Source of the DNA: DATDGX01 sp036521875
Lineage (GTDB): Bacteria; Desulfobacterota; Binatia; Binatales; Binataceae
Assembly: GCA_036521875.1 (NCBI GenBank)
Contig: DATDGX010000211.1
Span: 1-64,000 of the forward strand
Length of the DNA stretch: 64,000 nt
Reading direction: 5' to 3'
The notes under the pieces are model-generated. The model worked only from the letters and a program-made list of their open reading frames with translations. It had not been told where the DNA came from and searched no databases. The position numbers were made by a program, and so were the translations under genes. The stretch's first letter is position 1; the number at the start of each line of letters is the position of its first letter. Shown piece by piece: positions 7,839 through 14,897 of this stretch.

Positions 7839-8720
7839 ATGGATCTGCGCAGGTTGGGCGTTTTTGCGATCACCGAATCGATGGCCGGATCGCAGATCAG
7901 CGGATTCGCCCGCAAGGTCGAAAAGCTCGGCTACAGCGTGTTGTGGTTCCCCGAGGCGTTCGGCCGCGATCCGTTCGCGCTCGCCGCGCACATCCTGACT
8001 TCGACCGACCGCCTGGTGGTCGGCACCGGCATCGCGAACGTGTGGAAACGTGAAGCCGTCACGATGATCGGTGCGGCGCGGACCCTCGCCGAGCTGTTCC
8101 CCGATCGTTTCATTCTCGGCATCGGCGTCAGCCACGCGCCGATGATGGCGCAGCTCGGAATCAAATACGCGAAGCCGCTCACTTACATGCGCGATTATCT
8201 CGCCGCTATTCGATCCGCACCGTATACCGCGCCGCGACCGAAGGCCGACCCGCCGATAGTCATTGCGGCGCTGATGCCAAAGATGGTCCAGCTTGCGGCG
8301 TCGGAAACCAACGGGACCTTCCCGGTTTACATCACCCCGGAGCAGACGGCGCGGATGCGCGCGGCAATCGGGCCGGAAAAATGGATCTGCGTGCAGCAGG
8401 TCGCGATGCTGGAAACCGATCCTTCAAAAGCGCGCCGCGCCGCGCGCACGATCATCGCCTTCTACCTCGGTCTGCCTAACTATCTGCAGAGCTTGCGGAG
8501 CCTTGGGTTCGACGACGCGGACTTTGGCGCTGGCGGGAGCGATCGATTGGTCGACGCGATGATCGCGTGGGGTGACGAGTCGCGCCTGCGCGAGCGCATC
8601 GCGGCGCATCACAAGGCCGGCGCCACGCATGTGTGCGTGACGCTGGTGAAATCGGAAGGGAGCGCGCGCGAACGCGCGATGCCTGACGAGCGCGCGCTCG
8701 AGGCGCTCGCGCCAGGCTGA
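7839..8720 (+). CDS. LLM-class (probably F420-dependent) oxidoreductase
   Basis: 293 residues with the bacterial luciferase-like TIM barrel: Y-S-V-L-W-F-P-E-A-F-G-R-D-P-F, V-V-G-T-G-I-A-N-V-W, L-F-P-D-R-F-I-L-G-I-G-V-S-H, and the C-terminal W-G-D-E-S-R-L-R-E-R-I. The compact length and the T-G-I-A-N-V-W signature are those of F420-dependent LLM proteins in actinobacteria and related uncultured groups; FMN use cannot be excluded. It follows a SnoaL-like gene by 15 bases and precedes an AMACR-like gene, so a role in redox steps on a hydrophobic acyl or cyclic substrate is plausible. Confidence 0.87.
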   Translation: MDLRRLGVFAITESMAGSQISGFARKVEKLGYSVLWFPEAFGRDPFALAAHILTSTDRLVVGTGIANVWKREAVTMIGAARTLAELFPDRFILGIGVSHAPMMAQLGIKYAKPLTYMRDYLAAIRSAPYTAPRPKADPPIVIAALMPKMVQLAASETNGTFPVYITPEQTARMRAAIGPEKWICVQQVAMLETDPSKARRAARTIIAFYLGLPNYLQSLRSLGFDDADFGAGGSDRLVDAMIAWGDESRLRERIAAHHKAGATHVCVTLVKSEGSARERAMPDERALEALAPG

Positions 8721-8757
8721 AATCCAAGCGACAGGCATGATCGCGCGCCGGCGCAGG

Positions 8758-8793
8758 CCGCGCGGATTTCCGCAGCAGACCGGGTCCGCGCGG
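8758..8793. terminator. GC-rich hairpin after LLM gene
   Basis: CCGCGCGGA (8758-8766) pairs perfectly with TCCGCGCGG (8785-8793) across an 18-base loop, 38 bases after the LLM stop and before the CoA-transferase gene. There is no U-run, so it may be an imperfect terminator or an operator-like palindrome. Confidence 0.35.
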
Positions 8794-8877
8794 CTTGTGG
8801 TATGGTGGGGCGAATTGCGCGTCGTCTGATCTGTGATCCGAATCCGGTCACCTGGCCGCGCCATCTGGAGGAGAACC

Positions 8878-10095
8878 ATGGGAGTGTTGTCAGGCTATCG
8901 CGTCGTCGAACTTGCGGGAATTGGGCCGGGGCCGATGTGCGCGATGCTGCTGTCGGACATGGGCGCCGACGTGCTTCGCATCGATCGGATGGCGGACGCG
9001 GGATTGGGCATCGGCATGGAAACCAAATACGGCCTGCTCAATCGCGGGCGGCGCTCGGTCGCGCTCGACCTCAAACGTCCCGAAGCGATCGAGGCGCTGC
9101 TGCGGATGGTCGAGCGCGCGGACGCGTTGATCGAAGGCTTCCGCCCCGGCGTCACCGAACGCCTGGGTCTCGGCCCCGACCAGTGCCTCGCACGCAATCC
9201 GCGCCTGGTCTACGGACGCATGACCGGATGGGGGCAGGAGGGTCCGCTCGCACATGCCGCGGGCCACGACATCAACTACATCGCGCTGTCCGGCGCGCTG
9301 CACAGTATCGGCCGCAAGGGCGACGCGCCCGTGCCGCCGCTTAACCTGGTTGGCGATTTCGGCGGCGGCGCTCTTTACCTGGCGCTGGGCGTGGTCGCGG
9401 GACTGCTCGAGGCGCAGAAATCCGGCAAGGGCCAGGTGGTCGATGCCGCGATGGTCGATGGAGCAGCGTCGTTGATGACCGCCATCTACGGGATGCACGG
9501 TTCTGGAATGTGGACCGATCAGCGCGGCGAAAATATTCTCGACACCGGCGCGCACTACTACGAAGTCTACGAAACCAGGGACGGCAAGCACGTCGCGATC
9601 GGATCGATCGAAGCAAAGTTCTACGACGAGCTGCTGCGGCTCTCCGGCCTCAAGGGGCAGGAGCTGCCGCGCCAGCAGGATCGCAAATCCTGGCCCGCGA
9701 TGAAGCAGCGCCTGAAAGCGTTGTTCCTGACCAAGACGCGCGACGAATGGTGCGCCATCATGGAGGGCAGCGACATCTGCTTTGCTCCCGTCCTCAGCAT
9801 GAGCGAGGCGCCAAAGCATCCGCACAATCGTCATCGCGCGACGTTCGTCGAACGAGACGGAGTGACCCAGCCCGCGCCGGCGCCCCGATTCAGCCGCACT
9901 CCCAGCGCGATCCAGCGGCCGCCGGCGAGACCGGGCGAGCATACCGAAGAGGCGTTGCGCGATTGGGGTTTCGGCAATTCGGATTTGGAGCAACTGCGCA
10001 AGTGCGGCGCGATCAGTTCGTCGAAACCGACCGCTTCGAAAGCGGACGCATCGAAAGGCGCGGGCGCGCCAAAAGCGAGCGCATCCGGAGACTGA
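8878..10095 (+). CDS. CaiB/BaiF family (class III) CoA transferase, alpha-methylacyl-CoA racemase-like
   Basis: 405 residues from the ATG at 8878, preceded by GGAGGAG. The N-terminus V-V-E-L-A-G-I-G-P-G-P-M-C-A-M-L-L-S-D-M-G-A-D-V is typical of alpha-methylacyl-CoA racemases. His130 in G-H-D-I-N-Y-I and Asp160 in G-D-F-G-G-G have the 30-residue spacing of the catalytic His126/Asp156 pair of the mycobacterial enzyme. Racemisation of 2-methyl-branched acyl-CoA (sterol side chain, pristanic acid, ibuprofen-type acids) is therefore the best guess. A low-complexity Ala/Ser/Lys tail of ~30 residues ends the protein. A crotonase follows 70 bases later, probably in the same transcript. Confidence 0.92.
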   Translation: MGVLSGYRVVELAGIGPGPMCAMLLSDMGADVLRIDRMADAGLGIGMETKYGLLNRGRRSVALDLKRPEAIEALLRMVERADALIEGFRPGVTERLGLGPDQCLARNPRLVYGRMTGWGQEGPLAHAAGHDINYIALSGALHSIGRKGDAPVPPLNLVGDFGGGALYLALGVVAGLLEAQKSGKGQVVDAAMVDGAASLMTAIYGMHGSGMWTDQRGENILDTGAHYYEVYETRDGKHVAIGSIEAKFYDELLRLSGLKGQELPRQQDRKSWPAMKQRLKALFLTKTRDEWCAIMEGSDICFAPVLSMSEAPKHPHNRHRATFVERDGVTQPAPAPRFSRTPSAIQRPPARPGEHTEEALRDWGFGNSDLEQLRKCGAISSSKPTASKADASKGAGAPKASASGD

Positions 10096-10165
10096 GCGGC
10101 CGCCGAAGGCTCCACAAGACGCGGACCGCTTCACAGGACGCGGAACGCTTCAAGGAGAAACTACG

Positions 10166-10918
10166 ATGTCCGAGTTGGTCCTTCGCGAAGACAACCACGG
10201 CCTGGCGACGCTCACACTCAATCGCCCCGACAAGCTCAACGCGCTGAACGTGGAGCTGTTCGTCGAGCTGCGCGCGCAGATCGATCAAATCGCACAGGAT
10301 GTCGATCGCACGGGCTTGGTGGTGGTGCGCGGCGCGGGCAAATGTTTTTCCGCGGGACACGACCTCGCGGATATCGCCAAGGGTGAGCGGCCGCCGCGCC
10401 CGAATTTTCAGGCCGACACTATCGAACGGCTCGCCAACCTGCCGCAGCCGGTGATCTCGGCCGTCGTTGGGCATTGCTACACCGGCGGACTCGAACTTGC
10501 GCTGGCCGGCGATCTGATCTTTGCCGCGCACTCCGCGAAGTTCGCGGATACTCACGCGCGATGGGCGCTGACTCCCGCTTGGGGCATGAGCCAGCGCTTG
10601 CCGCGCCGGGTCGGCTTGCCGAAAGCGCGCGAGATGATGCTGACCTGCCGGACTTATTCGGGCGCCGAGGCGCTCGCGATGGGGCTCGTCAACTTCTGCG
10701 TCGCGGACGAAGCGTTCGACGCTGAGCTGCGGGCGCTCGCCGATACTATTCTCGCCAATTCGTGGTTCAGCCATCGAGTGAACAAGCGCCTGCTGATCGA
10801 GACGGACGGCTTGCCACTTGGAGCGGGCCTGTCGCATGAGGTGCATCGAAACGCGGGCGCCGGTCCCGACATGCGCGAGCGTATCGCCGGTTTCGCGAAC
10901 CGGACGCGCCGCGCTTGA
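10166..10918 (+). CDS. enoyl-CoA hydratase/isomerase family protein (crotonase)
   Basis: 250 residues; ATG preceded by AAGGAG. Oxyanion-hole segments are G-K-C-F-S-A-G-H-D and G-H-C-Y-T-G-G. Of the five crotonases here, only this one keeps the first hydratase glutamate (G-G-L-E-L-A-L); the second position (QPE in the rat enzyme) is His in A-D-T-H-A-R-W-A-L. That D-T-H-A-R arrangement is frequent in actinobacterial EchA paralogues. It lies directly downstream of the AMACR-like gene, consistent with a shared branched acyl-CoA pathway. Confidence 0.9.
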   Translation: MSELVLREDNHGLATLTLNRPDKLNALNVELFVELRAQIDQIAQDVDRTGLVVVRGAGKCFSAGHDLADIAKGERPPRPNFQADTIERLANLPQPVISAVVGHCYTGGLELALAGDLIFAAHSAKFADTHARWALTPAWGMSQRLPRRVGLPKAREMMLTCRTYSGAEALAMGLVNFCVADEAFDAELRALADTILANSWFSHRVNKRLLIETDGLPLGAGLSHEVHRNAGAGPDMRERIAGFANRTRRA

Positions 10919-11100
10919 GTGGAGAAGAAAGTGGCATTCCAGCGCTGATAGGTAAAAAGCGCACACTCGTCCTTTAGTTTGGAAATAACAACTCGGTAAG
11001 TATTGACGAAAGCTGCGCGGAACAATGGCACAGAAGATGCTCCCTTCCACGCTGAGTACGCTGAGCGATGCCGCTGCACGCTCGCAAGGAAGGGAACCGT

Positions 11101-11310
11101 ATGAAAAAGAACCAGCCAGCTTTCGTCGTCCTGAGTCTTGCCGCTATCTCCGCGCTGAGCGTCGCGGGATGCTTCAGCTATAGTCACACCACGACCCCGG
11201 ACCCGTCGGAGGTGGTCGTGTCACCGCCGACTGCGGAATCGCAGACCACCACGACTACTACGGACAACGGCGCGGTCCACAAGCAGTCCACGACTACCTA
11301 TTCGAACTAG
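11101..11310 (+). CDS. small lipoprotein, Thr/Ser-rich
   Basis: 69 residues. The ATG at 11101 has AAGGAAGGG upstream and gives a textbook lipoprotein signal: M-K-K-N-Q, a hydrophobic stretch (FVVLSLAAISALSV) and the lipobox V-A-G-C with Cys near position 24. The mature part is only ~46 residues, dominated by Thr, Ser and acidic residues with no fold recognisable. It ends ...H-K-Q-S-T-T-T-Y-S-N. A strong terminator follows, so it is probably monocistronic. Such short Thr-rich lipoproteins are common and uncharacterised; no function is assigned. Confidence 0.72.
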   Translation: MKKNQPAFVVLSLAAISALSVAGCFSYSHTTTPDPSEVVVSPPTAESQTTTTTTDNGAVHKQSTTTYSN

Positions 11311-11351
11311 TAGCCGGCCGCTTGGTCGCGGTTACTCAATTAGAGGATCGA

Positions 11352-11391
11352 ATATCCTCTCGGTGTGGCACCTTCCGCACCGAGGGGATAT
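11352..11391 (+). terminator. intrinsic terminator after small lipoprotein
   Basis: A 17-bp stem (11352-11368 with 11375-11391, including two G-U pairs) with a 6-base loop CACCTT, followed by CATTTT. It lies 41 bases beyond the lipoprotein stop. The flanking A/T-rich stem base could let it act in both directions. Confidence 0.75.
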
Positions 11392-11408
11392 CATTTTCGT
11401 CGCCGTAT

Positions 11409-11503
11409 CGTGCGAGTGAGTATCCGTACTGCGAGTGACTAACTGCAGTGAGCATCTGCACGAGTGAATATCGGGCGTGGCTACGAGTGAGTATTTAAAT
11501 TTA
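11409..11503. repeat. degenerate GAGTGA-type short tandem repeats
   Basis: About five degenerate copies of a core resembling cGAGTGAgTATc (GCGAGTGAGTATCC, GCGAGTGACTAACT, GCAGTGAGCATCT, ACGAGTGAATATC, ACGAGTGAGTATT), spaced ~16-22 bases. Similar fragments occur at 2700-2740. No gene is present in this gap; the function is unknown. Confidence 0.5.
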
Positions 11504-11517
11504 GCAGCAGTCCGGTA

Positions 11518-12153
11518 TCAGCGATGACCGCCGCCGGAGTGCCCGCCGCCTGAGTGTCCGCCGCCGAAGTGCCCTCCGCCGCCGAAACCGCCTCCCATTC
11601 CTCCACCACCGCCTCCATGATGATGGCCACCGCCCGGAACGCCGCCGATCGGCACACGTCCGCCGCCTCCGCCGTACGCGAGCGCTCCCCCTGCCACGAA
11701 GAAAATCGGGGTTGGAAAGAAGGTGGGACTGAGAAGGTTCAGCGAAGCGGCTTCCTCTTGCTGTGATTGAGCTTCGTATTCCGCGATGTCATTTTTCTGC
11801 TGCGTGAGCCCCTGGTATTGCTCATAGGCTTTTTCGTCGCCGACCATGACGCACTGGCATTCGCCGGGATCGTAATACCAGTACACGTCACCGTCTTGTG
11901 CCGGATAGTGCCGCAACTCGTAAGTCGGCAAACTGCGGGCGGTCTCGAGCTGCTCTGGAGTTTCGACCTCGAGCTGGCCGAAGCCGGCCTGCTTCAGAAA
12001 TGCTTCGGTCTGCGCAACCTCGGAGGGTCGCGATGCCTCCGCGTGCCGAAATGTTGAGCAGGCCGGAAAAGTGAAAACCGCCGCCAGAATGAGAACCGCG
12101 AAAGCAACCGGCGGGAGAATTGCGGATCGCATCGAGGAGTTCACCACTAGCAT
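11518..12153 (-). CDS. putative lipoprotein with Gly/His-rich C-terminus
   Basis: Up to 211 residues; the start could also be the ATG at 12132, since neither has a clear Shine-Dalgarno. An N-terminal hydrophobic segment ends in the lipobox-like F-P-A-C. The middle has L-P-T-Y-E-L-R-H-Y-P-A-Q-D-G-D-V-Y-W-Y-Y-D-P-G-E-C-Q-C-V-M-V-G, a small globular-looking part with a C-x-C. A Gln/Glu-rich helix follows (A-Y-E-Q-Y-Q-G-L-T-Q-Q-K-N-D-I-A-E). The last ~60 residues are almost pure Gly/His with repeated G-G-G-H-S/F units. Gly-rich tails of this kind are typical of outer-membrane or surface proteins, and the histidines could bind metal. No named family recognised. Confidence 0.68.
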   Translation of the reverse strand: MLVVNSSMRSAILPPVAFAVLILAAVFTFPACSTFRHAEASRPSEVAQTEAFLKQAGFGQLEVETPEQLETARSLPTYELRHYPAQDGDVYWYYDPGECQCVMVGDEKAYEQYQGLTQQKNDIAEYEAQSQQEEAASLNLLSPTFFPTPIFFVAGGALAYGGGGGRVPIGGVPGGGHHHGGGGGGMGGGFGGGGHFGGGHSGGGHSGGGHR

Positions 12154-12340
12154 TTTATCGATGGTACTTCAGGCGCGACCGAGCGCATCGCGATCGGCTC
12201 CAATATATCCGCCGCGCACGCGAGTCAGAACAGGGAAAATGAAGCAGGCCGCCGTATCGCGATGCTGACGGCGTGGCCTCGCGCAACGGCCGAGATCCGC
12301 AGCCTGCCCTGAGCCTGCCGAATGGGACTCCGGCAGCTAC

Positions 12341-12456
12341 GCTCAGAGGTTGTGAGTTTTTAAAAATGAAAACGAATTTGGCTTGGAGCGATGCTCGGAA
12401 CGGAACCGGAACCACTGTCGTCCCGCTGAGCGATAAGAAAAGGGTGTCATCCTGAG
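12341..12456. repeat. direct-repeat copy next to GIY-YIG element
   Basis: About 112 bases (GCTCAGAG...TGTGAG-T-rich/A-rich block...CGATGCTCGGAAC...GTGTCATCCTGAG) that repeat, imperfectly and in direct orientation, the block at 12452-12569, offset by 110-113 bases. It makes a second, outer copy of the repeat arm. Confidence 0.6.
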
Positions 12457-12628
12457 AGTCTGTGAGTTTTTTAAAAAGTAAAAGTGAAAACGAAAACGCT
12501 GCCCGGGTCGCGAACGCTGGGAAACCACCGCCGTCCGCTAGGTTAGCAGAGAAGCGTCGTCATCCTGAGCGCAGGCTGCCGGAGTCGAAGGATCGCAGCC
12601 GTTGCTGGGTGCCAGGCCGTTCGCATGG
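12448..12628 (+). repeat. left arm of imperfect inverted repeat around GIY-YIG gene
   Basis: Begins CATCCTGAGAGTCTGTGAG, passes through a T/A-rich block, GCTGCCCGGGTCGCGAACGCTG and ACCACCGCCGTCC, a second CATCCTGAGCGCAGGCTGCC, GGATCGCAGCCGTTGC, and ends CGCATGG. Every one of these blocks recurs in the same order on the opposite strand at 13014-13211. Confidence 0.8.
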
Positions 12629-12651
12629 TTCATAGCGAATCTCACGCAGGA

Positions 12652-12930
12652 CTAGTCTTCGCGCAACCACTCGGCGCTCAAGTCAGTAAATTTCGGATTA
12701 GCAGATCGGATTAGTTCGAGTTTCCGTCCCCGCCGCCAACCTTTGAGTTGCTTCTCCCTTTCAATTGCGGTCCGCGCGCGATCGAACCGTTCGAAGTACA
12801 CCAGCCGTGTTACGGCGTAGCGGGCCGTGAAGCCCGCGACCGTCTGGTTCCGATGCTCAAAGATTCTTCGGTGCAGATCATTGGTGATGCCTACGTACAA
12901 GGTGCCGCTATCACTGGAGAGGATGTACAC
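12652..12930 (-). CDS. GIY-YIG nuclease family protein (UPF0213-like)
   Basis: 92 residues from a GTG at 12930; an in-frame TAG immediately precedes it, so the usual 2-4 extra N-terminal residues of the family are missing. The single-domain GIY-YIG fold is intact: Y2-I-L (GIY), Y12-V-G (YIG), R21/R22 and E25-H26-R in the first helix, and a C-terminal A-I-E-R-E-K-Q-L-K-G-W-R-R (Glu57) that supplies the metal-binding glutamate. Stand-alone proteins of this size are related to SLX1-type and UvrC nuclease domains and are predicted structure-specific DNA nucleases. The gene sits between long imperfect inverted repeats, suggesting it belongs to a repeat-propagating element. The lost N-terminal residues may mean slight decay. 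Confidence 0.88.
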   Translation of the reverse strand: MYILSSDSGTLYVGITNDLHRRIFEHRNQTVAGFTARYAVTRLVYFERFDRARTAIEREKQLKGWRRGRKLELIRSANPKFTDLSAEWLRED

Positions 12931-13013
12931 CTAAAAGTTGGCGACCGTAGTGGCATTTGAGCATCGCGAAGAGCGCTTACCGCTCACAGCCAGCGTGCGT
13001 CATTCCTGGGTCG

Positions 13014-13211
13014 CCATGCGCACGGCTGGCCATCGATGCAACCGCTGCGATCCGGAGCCTGTCCTGAGCCTGCCGAAGGGACTCCGGCAGCCTGCGCTCA
13101 GGATGACGTCCGTTTTTTTCCGGCTCAGTGGACGACGGTGGTTCCTCAGCGTTCGCGATCCGGGCAGCATTTTCATTTTTTCTATTTTAAAAAAAACAGA
13201 TTCTCAGGATG
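13014..13211 (-). repeat. right arm of imperfect inverted repeat around GIY-YIG gene
   Basis: Reverse complement of the left arm block by block. It carries an extra internal palindrome absent on the left: the right arm reads GAGCCTGTCCTGAGCC-TGCCGAAGGGACTCCGG, a hairpin-forming insertion relative to GGAGTCGAAGGATC. CTCAGGATG at 13203-13211 is its outer end. Related CTC/GGGGATGACG fragments continue to ~13315. Confidence 0.8.
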
Positions 13212-13323
13212 ACCTCCTTTTTTTCTGCTCATTGAAACGACAGAGGTTCTCTGCTTTCTGGTTTGCGCAGAGTTCTTTGATTCAAAAGCTCGGACCCTCG
13301 GGGATGACGCCCATTTTTTGGGA

Positions 13324-14079
13324 TCAGGGCGGGGCGGAGTGGAAAAAGTCTAGTACCGATTCCTTGAAGTGATTGTCGGTGGGCGCGTTCAGATGGTCGC
13401 GGCCCTCGAGCATCACGAGCCGGCTTCCGGGAATCATCGCCGCGAGCGGTTTTGGATCGCCGATCATGTTGTCGCGGGTGCCGACGACGATCATCACCGG
13501 CATCCGCACCGCGGCGAATTTGGCGGGCGGGGCGAGCGTCCGCTCGCCTTCCATCAGGGCAGCCAGCGCCTCCAAATCATTGCCCTGCGCCTCGGCGAAC
13601 TGGCGGTATCCGCGCGCGAGCGGACTGGTCACTTGCGCAATGTCGCGGGCGCGATACGCGTCGACGATCAGTTGCCGATCCGCCGGGTCATCGAGCCCGT
13701 CGTCATAAGCGATTCCGCCGAGGACAATGGCGCGCAGCCGCTCTGGATGCGACAGCATCAGCGAGATCGCGATGCTCCCGCCCATCGAGTAGCCCATCAG
13801 CAGCGCGCGGCGAATCCCAAGATGGTCGAGCAGGCGAATCGCGTCGGCGCCCATGCCGGAATATCCGTACGCGTCGCGGGTATGCGGCCGGTCGCTCTGG
13901 CCATGCCCGCGAACGTCAGGCGCCAGCACCCGGTAGCGCTCGGCGAGCAGATCGATCCAGCCGGTGTCGCGCCAATTGTGCCGGGCGGTGGACGCGAAGC
14001 CATGCACCAGCACGACCGCGTCGCCCCCGCCCTGGTCCTCGTAACAAATTCGGACTCCGTCTGAATCAAAAAAAGGCAC
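13324..14079 (-). CDS. alpha/beta hydrolase
   Basis: 251 residues from a GTG (V/M-P-F-F-D-S-D-G-V-R-I-C-Y). The alpha/beta-hydrolase landmarks are the oxyanion-hole V-L-V-H-G-F, D-V-R-G-H-G-Q-S-D, nucleophile elbow G-Y-S-M-G-G, acid region V-G-T-R-D-N-M and C-terminal E-G-R-D-H-L (His). It resembles the 3-oxoadipate enol-lactonase / haloalkane dehalogenase-like superfamily, but the substrate is not predictable. It ends close to the repeat region, where CTCGGGGATGACGCC fragments run almost into the stop codon. It lies ~50 bases downstream of ppa on the same strand and may share its transcript. Confidence 0.9.
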   Translation of the reverse strand: MPFFDSDGVRICYEDQGGGDAVVLVHGFASTARHNWRDTGWIDLLAERYRVLAPDVRGHGQSDRPHTRDAYGYSGMGADAIRLLDHLGIRRALLMGYSMGGSIAISLMLSHPERLRAIVLGGIAYDDGLDDPADRQLIVDAYRARDIAQVTSPLARGYRQFAEAQGNDLEALAALMEGERTLAPPAKFAAVRMPVMIVVGTRDNMIGDPKPLAAMIPGSRLVMLEGRDHLNAPTDNHFKESVLDFFHSAPP

Positions 14080-14129
14080 TTTTCTTTGCGCCTTTGGCCT
14101 CCGCGCGCGTGACTAGCTATTGGGCGTGA

Positions 14130-14660
14130 CTAGCGCGCTTGAAAGCGCGCGATCGACTGGACGATTAGTTCGCACGCGGCGTTGCGATCCACCCATCCGT
14201 TGAGCTTCACCCATTTGCCTTTTTCCAGGTCTTTGTAATGGCGGAAGAAATGCTCGATCTGGTCGCGCATGATCTGCGGCAGGTCGGCGTAGTCATTGAT
14301 CTCATCGAAATAGGGATTCAGCTCATCGACCGGCACCGCGAGAATTTTCTCATCGATGCCATGCTCGTCTTCCATCAGGAGCGCGCCGATCGGACGGCAT
14401 CGGATGACCGCCAGCGGAGCGACCGGCACCTGCGACAACGCCATCGCGTCAGCGGCGTCTCCATCTTCGGACAAGGTGTTCGGGATGAATCCGTAATTGG
14501 CCGGATAGTACATCGCGGTGTGGAGGAAGCGATTGACGAACAGCGCGCCGGAGTCCTTGTCGAGTTCGTACTTGACCGGGACGCCGCCCTGCGGAATTTC
14601 GATCACGACGTGAATTTCATCGGGAGGGTTGCGGCCGGCCGAAATCTTGCTCACATCCAT
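14130..14660 (-). CDS. ppa: inorganic pyrophosphatase (family I)
   Basis: 176 residues, the standard length for bacterial family I PPase. I chose the ATG at 14660 (MDVSKISAGRNPPDEIHVVIE), with GGAGG about 10 bases upstream; the longer open frame is non-homologous. Active-site residues match the E. coli enzyme offset by one: E21, K30, E32, R44, Y56, D66, D68, D71, followed by M-E-D-E-H-G-I-D-E-K-I-L-A-V-P. It hydrolyses PPi in the cytoplasm with Mg2+, pulling biosynthetic reactions forward. The Asp cluster reads D-G-D-A-A-D instead of the common D-G-D-P-L-D, keeping all three aspartates. Confidence 0.96.
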   Translation of the reverse strand: MDVSKISAGRNPPDEIHVVIEIPQGGVPVKYELDKDSGALFVNRFLHTAMYYPANYGFIPNTLSEDGDAADAMALSQVPVAPLAVIRCRPIGALLMEDEHGIDEKILAVPVDELNPYFDEINDYADLPQIMRDQIEHFFRHYKDLEKGKWVKLNGWVDRNAACELIVQSIARFQAR

Positions 14661-14897
14661 TTCGCTATGTGCCTCCGGCCGGAAGTAGAGCATGCGACCA
14701 CATTTCAGGCCACCGGCAGGGGCTGACCCCTGCACCCAGTAACACGCAAGACCGGCTCCGTTGTCGACGGGGATAGAAGTGTAGTTGGCGCGTCCGGAAG
14801 GTTTTTTTAAACCAAACCCTCGGATCGGAAGTCCGATGCTCTGTGTCATTCACGCCGCGTAGTCGGGAGGCGGTGGCGGCTGCTAAGCTGCGGCGCG

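Larger units (their letters stand above)
12448..13211 (-). mobile_element. candidate GIY-YIG-associated inverted-repeat element
   Basis: A ~764-base unit of two ~180-200-base imperfect inverted arms enclosing only the GIY-YIG nuclease gene and ~110 bases of flanking DNA. CATCCTGAGCGCAGGCTGCCGGAG-type modules resemble the CCTGAG-rich intergenic repeats scattered through many bacterial genomes. The arrangement recalls REP sequences with their RAYT nuclease, but the nuclease type is different. Mobility is an inference; no target-site duplication could be identified with confidence. Confidence 0.5.

Noticed and set aside
12273..12600. Short ORFs inside the repeat arms
   Set aside because: They are translations of the CCTGAG-type repeats, common misannotations.
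14716..14813. Hairpins GCAGGGG-CTGA-CCCCTGC and GGTTT...AAACC upstream of ppa as a riboswitch
   Set aside because: Only simple stems; no known class recognised, and ppa has a normal Shine-Dalgarno downstream. Left as ordinary intergenic structure.
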